NCBI GenBank assembly: GCA_964556005.1
Contig: CAZKUR010000003.1
Location: forward strand, 1 to 64,000
DNA: 64,000 nucleotides
Source: CAZKUR01 sp964556005
GTDB lineage: Bacteria; Bacteroidota; Ignavibacteria; Ignavibacteriales; Ignavibacteriaceae
Reading direction: 5' to 3'
Below are positions 59,812 through 64,000 of this stretch, piece after piece. Each line of letters starts with the position of its first letter. Within the stretch, counting starts at the first letter, position 1. Both the position numbers and the translations under genes were made by a program. Below the pieces are notes generated by a model that was given only the letters and a program-made list of their open reading frames with translations, was not told the DNA's origin and did not search any database.

Positions 59812-61824
59812 ATGCGTAAAAAAAATATTTTTAGAATAATACTGATCCTACTCCCGTTTATAATTTTAGCATTATTGGAATTAACACTTAGATTATTCGG
59901 ATATGACAATGATTTGAAGATTGTATCAACCATAGAAAGAAACGGGAAAAATTATTATACAATGAATCAACTGGTGGGTAAAAGATATTTCGGTAAAGAG
60001 CGGCTCTATTACCGTAAAGGATCGCATGATTTTTTTGAAGTAAACAAACAGCCGAACACAATCAGGGTCTTTTGTTTCGGCGCCTCCACTATGGCGGGTT
60101 TTCCTTATGAATATAATGCTATACCTTCGGAATTTTTAAGAGATAGACTAACATATGCTTTCCCACATAAAAACATTGAAGTAATTAATACAGCAATTGC
60201 AGCCACAAACAGCTTTACGGTTGTACAATTTGCTGAAAAATTAGTCCATTATAAACCGGATCTTTTTATTGTTTACATGGGGCAAAATGAATTCTATGGT
60301 GTATATGGTGTCGGCTCAACAATCTCAATTGGAAAAAGCAGGTGGATGATAAACACATACCTCTGGTTCGAACAGTTTAAAACTTTTCTTTTGTTAAAAG
60401 ATTTTATTTCTACGATAACAAACTGGATTAAGCCAAATAATTCCGGTGAGAATAAAATATTGATGGAACAAATGGCTAAAAATAATTCTATCGGCCTGAA
60501 CAGCGATGATTACAAAACAGCAGTAAATACGTTTAGAGAAAATTATAAAGAAGTTATCGAGATAGCGAAGAATAATAATATTCCAATAATTATTTCCACA
60601 CTTGTAACGAACGACGGGTTAAAGCCTTTTGTCTCAATGCATTCTCAAAATCTGAAAGATTCTTTAAAAACTAAATGGGAAATGTATTTAGATCAAGGGA
60701 ATGAAAAAATGTCCAAAGCACTTTCGGTAAAAAATTTTTTTGATTCCACAAAGAAAAAAGAATATTATTCAGAAGCTATAGCTGATTTTAGCAAAGCCGA
60801 ATCAATCGATTCATTACCGGCCATCGTTCATTATAATACAGGCAAGTGTTATGAAGAATTGGGGGATTACAAAAAGGCGCAACAACAATTATCGCAGGCT
60901 GTAGATCTAGACGGTTTAAGATTCCGTGCTCCATCAGAATTTAATAATGTAATAATAAAATTATCACATGAATTTAAAGTTCCTTTAACCGATGTTAGAG
61001 AAGAGTTCAAGGAAAAATCACCTCACGGAATTATCGGCGGTAATTTACTTGTTGATCATGTCCATCCGAATATTAAAGGTTATTTTCTCATGGCAAAAAG
61101 CTGGTTTGCTACGATTCTGAATAATAAATTATTTGGAGTATCTCAGGTTAAAGTTGAAAACGACAGCATACTATGGAATGAATCTTCGGTAACTTATTTA
61201 GATAGTTTAATAGGAAAATTAAAAATCCGTGAACTGAGAAATAGGCCTCCGTTTCAAAAGATAGAAGAACCATTCGATTTCGAACCAAAGAATTTTGTTG
61301 AAAAAATTGCATATCAATATGTAGTTAAACACAAACTTTCATGGGGAAATGCACATTTGGAAGTTGCAAAAGAATATTTTAGCAAGAGCGATTTTACAAA
61401 TGCATTGAGAGAGTTAAAAGCTGTTCTAATTACCGATGAAGATAATCCGAATATTCTTAAGCTTGTAGGCGACATGTGTTTTAATTTAAAATTATTTTCA
61501 AAAGCCGAATCTTACTATTTAAAAGCATTTTCGTTAACTAATAATCATTTTATAGAATTTAAATTAGGCTTGACTGAGTATTATCTTGGAAAACCCAGCT
61601 TATCAATTCAGTATTTGAATGATTGCCTGGAGCATAATAAATACGGTGCTCAAAAATTTAATCCTAAAGAAGTTACCGATATTTATTACAACTTAGCTTT
61701 AGCATACACTCAAGTTTCGGAATATGATAAAGCTAAAAATAGTCTGCATGCTATGCTGAATATTAATCCAGAGGATAAAAGAGTTGCTGAAATGATTCGG
61801 CAGATTAATAGTTTAACAAAATAA
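59812..61824 (+). CDS. membrane-anchored SGNH/GDSL hydrolase with TPR repeats
   Basis: 670 residues. One N-terminal span (IILILLPFIILALLELTLRL), then an SGNH hydrolase: nucleophile in RVFCFGASTMAGFPY, block III Asn in YMGQNEFYG, and the Asp/His pair in LVDHVHPNIKG. TPR-like helices interrupt it (about 320-370, AIVHYNTGKCYEELGDYKKA) and form the C-terminal third (LKLVGDMCFNLKLFSKAESY, IYYNLALAYTQVSEYDKA). It is divergent from the carbamoyltransferase gene, with 176 bases between starts. The saxitoxin set also has a GDSL-type lipase (SxtL) beside SxtI-J-K. An O-acyl esterase or transferase role on a glycan or metabolite is inference. Confidence 0.85.
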   Translation: MRKKNIFRIILILLPFIILALLELTLRLFGYDNDLKIVSTIERNGKNYYTMNQLVGKRYFGKERLYYRKGSHDFFEVNKQPNTIRVFCFGASTMAGFPYEYNAIPSEFLRDRLTYAFPHKNIEVINTAIAATNSFTVVQFAEKLVHYKPDLFIVYMGQNEFYGVYGVGSTISIGKSRWMINTYLWFEQFKTFLLLKDFISTITNWIKPNNSGENKILMEQMAKNNSIGLNSDDYKTAVNTFRENYKEVIEIAKNNNIPIIISTLVTNDGLKPFVSMHSQNLKDSLKTKWEMYLDQGNEKMSKALSVKNFFDSTKKKEYYSEAIADFSKAESIDSLPAIVHYNTGKCYEELGDYKKAQQQLSQAVDLDGLRFRAPSEFNNVIIKLSHEFKVPLTDVREEFKEKSPHGIIGGNLLVDHVHPNIKGYFLMAKSWFATILNNKLFGVSQVKVENDSILWNESSVTYLDSLIGKLKIRELRNRPPFQKIEEPFDFEPKNFVEKIAYQYVVKHKLSWGNAHLEVAKEYFSKSDFTNALRELKAVLITDEDNPNILKLVGDMCFNLKLFSKAESYYLKAFSLTNNHFIEFKLGLTEYYLGKPSLSIQYLNDCLEHNKYGAQKFNPKEVTDIYYNLALAYTQVSEYDKAKNSLHAMLNINPEDKRVAEMIRQINSLTK

Positions 61825-62497
61825 TTAGCTGACAAACCTGTTAAAGTGATTTCAGGTACATGCTAATAATTTTTACAATAAAGAATTATTTTTTTTGAAA
61901 AAATTTTTTTTTGATTATGATTTTGGTATTTTCAATTCTATTTTAAAAATATTTAGATTTATTGATGAATTTTAAAGAAAATCTATTTCTTAAAAAAAAT
62001 TAATGAGTTTTTAATTTTTTTTACATAAATTATATGATGAAATTCATATTATTAAAGAATTAGGTGTTGACTTTAAAAGCGATTTTATCGACGTTACAAA
62101 TAGTTAAGTTATTTTTTTAACATAAAACGAAGGAGTTTGTCTATAGACGGCAATTTTTTACTATGGAAATACAAAGACTGGTTTTTTAGAAGTATTTCAT
62201 AACCAATCTATTTATTATCGTTTCAGTCTAATTACTATCCGTAGTAATCCAATCGCAATTAAAGCCGTCATAAGAACTTATTTAAATTTTTCACTGTTGA
62301 AGATAAGCTGTCTTTTTTTAGTTTAAATATTTTGGTAATCAAAATTAGTTAAAGCTTTTGGAGAGAGAAAATGAAGCAAACAATTTTTACTTGCCGGGTG
62401 ATCCCATTTGTCTCTCCATTAATTGACCTGTGTGATTTTATTTTTTATTAGTCTGGTTATTTTATTCATAATTTAAAACATAAATAAATATATAGGA
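61825..62497. other. 673-base very AT-rich spacer
   Basis: Long A and T runs, no convincing long frame. It contains a 26-codon ORF with its ribosome site inside a hairpin, listed separately. Confidence 0.4.
62360..62451 (+). promoter_or_regulatory. hairpin-sequestered ribosome site and 26-codon leader ORF
   Basis: GGAGAGA (62360-62366) pairs exactly with TCTCTCC (62411-62417). It is also the Shine-Dalgarno for ATG 62371, which opens a 26-codon frame (MKQTIFTCRVIPFVSPLIDL and on) ending at 62451. It lies 92 bases before the DUF4397 lipoprotein start and may control it. Confidence 0.3.
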
Positions 62498-62542
62498 ATG
62501 CTTCTCGACTTTTTACAACTAAATATTCCAAAAGGAGGTAAT

Positions 62543-63256
62543 ATGAGAAAAGCTGATAAGACAAAGTTACTTCTAGTAATGGGTATCAGCTTGATATTTT
62601 CCATTGCTGGTTGCGTTGATACGAGCGTTCAGCCCATTCCCAGCAATATCGTTTATCATAGCCAATTAAGTATTGTCAACCTAGTTGCCGGCGGGGGAGC
62701 TGCTACTCTAAAAATGGTTGATTACACCGGTGCTACGTCTTTTACCGGGAATATAAATTTTGGCGATGCATCATCGTTTAAAACAGTTCAGGCGGGTGCG
62801 AAATCGCTGTTTATTAAATTTGGAAGTTCTCCAGAAGATACTCTAAAGTTTTCCCTTACTAGTGATTACAAATTTAGAGTATTCTTAGCTGGTTCTGATT
62901 CTTCCTATAATGTGTACAGAAATGCTGAAAGATACATAGATGCGACTAGCTTACCATCAGATACTAGCCAGATTGAATTTTTTAACGGTTCGCCGGATGT
63001 AACTCTGAATTCGGTAACAATAACAGGTGGTGGTGAAAGTTCAACCGTTACATTTACAAATGCACTTGCATTAGGTAATGTTGCGCCCTATATGAAATTA
63101 AAAGCCGGTTCTTATTCGTTTGATGTAAGTTACGACACTCCCGACACAACTCTTACCGCTACATTTAATAAGGATCTGGCATCAAAGGGTAGATACACTG
63201 CTGTAATTTATGATTCTGCAAATAATCTGAAAACCAAGGTTTTCACAGATGATTAG
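62543..63256 (+). CDS. DUF4397-like lipoprotein
   Basis: 237 residues from ATG 62543, chosen because AAAGGAGGT lies 3 bases before it. The signal peptide KLLLVMGISLIFSIAGC ends in lipobox SIAGC. The mature part starts with SQLSIVNLVAGGGAATLKMV and contains IEFFNGSPDVTLNSVTI and YMKLKAGSYSFDVSY. These recall the DUF4397 pattern of short Ig-like repeats (two here). It is predicted to sit on the envelope. The TonB receptor starts 31 bases later, so the two are likely one operon, in the place a SusD-like partner often takes. Confidence 0.82.
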   Translation: MRKADKTKLLLVMGISLIFSIAGCVDTSVQPIPSNIVYHSQLSIVNLVAGGGAATLKMVDYTGATSFTGNINFGDASSFKTVQAGAKSLFIKFGSSPEDTLKFSLTSDYKFRVFLAGSDSSYNVYRNAERYIDATSLPSDTSQIEFFNGSPDVTLNSVTITGGGESSTVTFTNALALGNVAPYMKLKAGSYSFDVSYDTPDTTLTATFNKDLASKGRYTAVIYDSANNLKTKVFTDD

Positions 63257-63287
63257 AAAAAAGTTTAAAAATAACGGAGGAAAAAAT

Positions 63288-64000
63288 ATGTTCCGAAAAT
63301 TTTATACACTAATATTTTTTGTGCTGGTTGCTTTCTCCTTTACCTTTGCTCAAACAGGTAGAATAGCAGGAAAGGTAACAGACAAGCAGTCCGGCGAACC
63401 GCTGATCGGAGCCAATATTATTATATTAGGTACTAGCCTTGGAGCTGCTACCGATGTCAACGGTGAATTTCTAATCCGGCAGGTGCCGCCCGGTAATTAT
63501 ACTGTTAAGGCTTCTTACATTGGTTATCGAGACGTTTCCGTAAGTAATTTAAGAATTGTCGCCGGTTTAACAACAGATCTCAATTTTCAACTTCCTTCCT
63601 CGGAAATTGCAACAAAGGAAGTTATAATCGTATCTCAGAGACCATTAATTGAAAAAACAGCAACAAACGCTATAAGAATTGTCGGCTCAGAAGATATTAA
63701 TTCTTTGCCGGTTAGAAATGTTGATCAGATTGTAGCTCTTCAACCTGGCGTTGTTAGACAAAACGGATTAACTTTTATCCGCGGCAGCAGACCGGATGAG
63801 ACGGGCTACCTATTGGAAGGTGCGGATACTAAAAACATTCTTAGTAGAAACGGTGGTTCCCTAGTAACTGTAACCCCTGACGCATTACAGGAAGTACTTG
63901 TACAGGCAGGTGGTTATACTGCTGAATATGGTAATGCAAATGCAGGTATTATTTCACAGGATTTTAAAACCGGTTCAAAAGATTATCATTTTTCTCTGCG
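63288..64000 (+). CDS. TonB-dependent receptor (SusC-like), N-terminal part
   Basis: 237 codons, open to the window edge, start ATG 63288 with CGGAGG upstream. Signal peptide FYTLIFFVLVAFSFTFAQ. A carboxypeptidase-regulatory-like domain follows (AGKVTDKQSGEPLIGANIII, TDVNGEFLIRQVPPGNYTVK), then the plug domain (RNVDQIVALQPGVV, FIRGSRPDETGYLLEGAD, VQAGGYTAEYGNANAGIIS). These outer-membrane transporters import large ligands with TonB energy. The barrel is outside the window; substrate unknown. Confidence 0.94.
   Translation, partial: MFRKFYTLIFFVLVAFSFTFAQTGRIAGKVTDKQSGEPLIGANIIILGTSLGAATDVNGEFLIRQVPPGNYTVKASYIGYRDVSVSNLRIVAGLTTDLNFQLPSSEIATKEVIIVSQRPLIEKTATNAIRIVGSEDINSLPVRNVDQIVALQPGVVRQNGLTFIRGSRPDETGYLLEGADTKNILSRNGGSLVTVTPDALQEVLVQAGGYTAEYGNANAGIISQDFKTGSKDYHFSL

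Noticed and set aside
1..64000. CRISPR array or phage region
   Set aside because: I saw no regularly spaced direct repeats, Cas proteins, or phage structural genes on reading the window.

Overview
The window reads as about 64 kb of an AT-rich draft genome from the Ignavibacteria/Chlorobi-Bacteroidota side of the tree. This is inferred from three secreted proteins ending in a type IX-like C-terminal sorting domain with the NYPNPFNP signature, an Omp28/TlpA redox cluster, a transaldolase-glucose-6-phosphate isomerase fusion and a SusC-like TonB receptor start. No 16S gene is present to prove it. Two 100-base N runs (18859-18958, 57389-57488) are scaffold gaps, and open reading frames that cross them must not be trusted.

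Layout. 1-10.6 kb, minus strand: aldo/keto reductase (cut by the window edge), a four-gene sugar ABC importer (binding lipoprotein, two permeases, ATPase), a DJ-1/PfpI protein, zwf, and a Tal-Pgi fusion. Together these import sugar and feed the pentose phosphate pathway. 10.6-13.2 kb: an isochorismatase-family remnant and ftsH. 13.6-14.8 kb: a plus-strand membrane ferritin/VIT1 iron protein. 14.8-22.4 kb, minus strand: heme operon hemX/ccsA-like, hemA, hemC, lipoprotein, [gap], TetR-HemD, hemE, a broken GxxExxY cassette, hemN. 22.7-25.9 kb: pyrimidine-nucleoside phosphorylase and, divergently, aspS.

26.6-45.7 kb is a type IV pilus/type II secretion-like locus. Two paralogous pilin-like genes come first, then an island of toxin-antitoxin modules (one intact, one dead, one solitary antitoxin), then PilC, PilB, PilT, PilM, PilN/O and a short secretin. 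A response regulator, a 1181-residue triple-receiver hybrid kinase and a REC-DHp protein follow on the same strand. A second hybrid kinase and an NtrC-type regulator face them. 45.8-48.4 kb: tRNA-Lys(TTT), a small Cys-containing membrane protein, a SlyD-like prolyl isomerase and a DUF1624 acyltransferase-like protein.

49.2-56.6 kb is a plus-strand envelope redox cluster: three Omp28-like thioredoxin-fold proteins with different CxxC dipeptides, a sorted cargo protein, a TlpA thioredoxin and an outer-membrane barrel. 56.8-61.8 kb holds a carbamoyltransferase, an SxtJ-like protein, a 52-residue DUF5989/SxtK-like protein and a divergent SGNH hydrolase, which recalls the sxtI-J-K-L gene set of saxitoxin clusters without implying that toxin. 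62.5-64 kb: a DUF4397 lipoprotein and the first 237 codons of a TonB-dependent receptor.

The least explained items are the envelope redox cluster, the carbamoyltransferase/SxtJ/DUF5989/SGNH cluster, the TetR-HemD fusion, the GxxExxY cassette flanked by inverted repeats that form the end of hemE, and several hairpin or inverted-repeat elements between genes.
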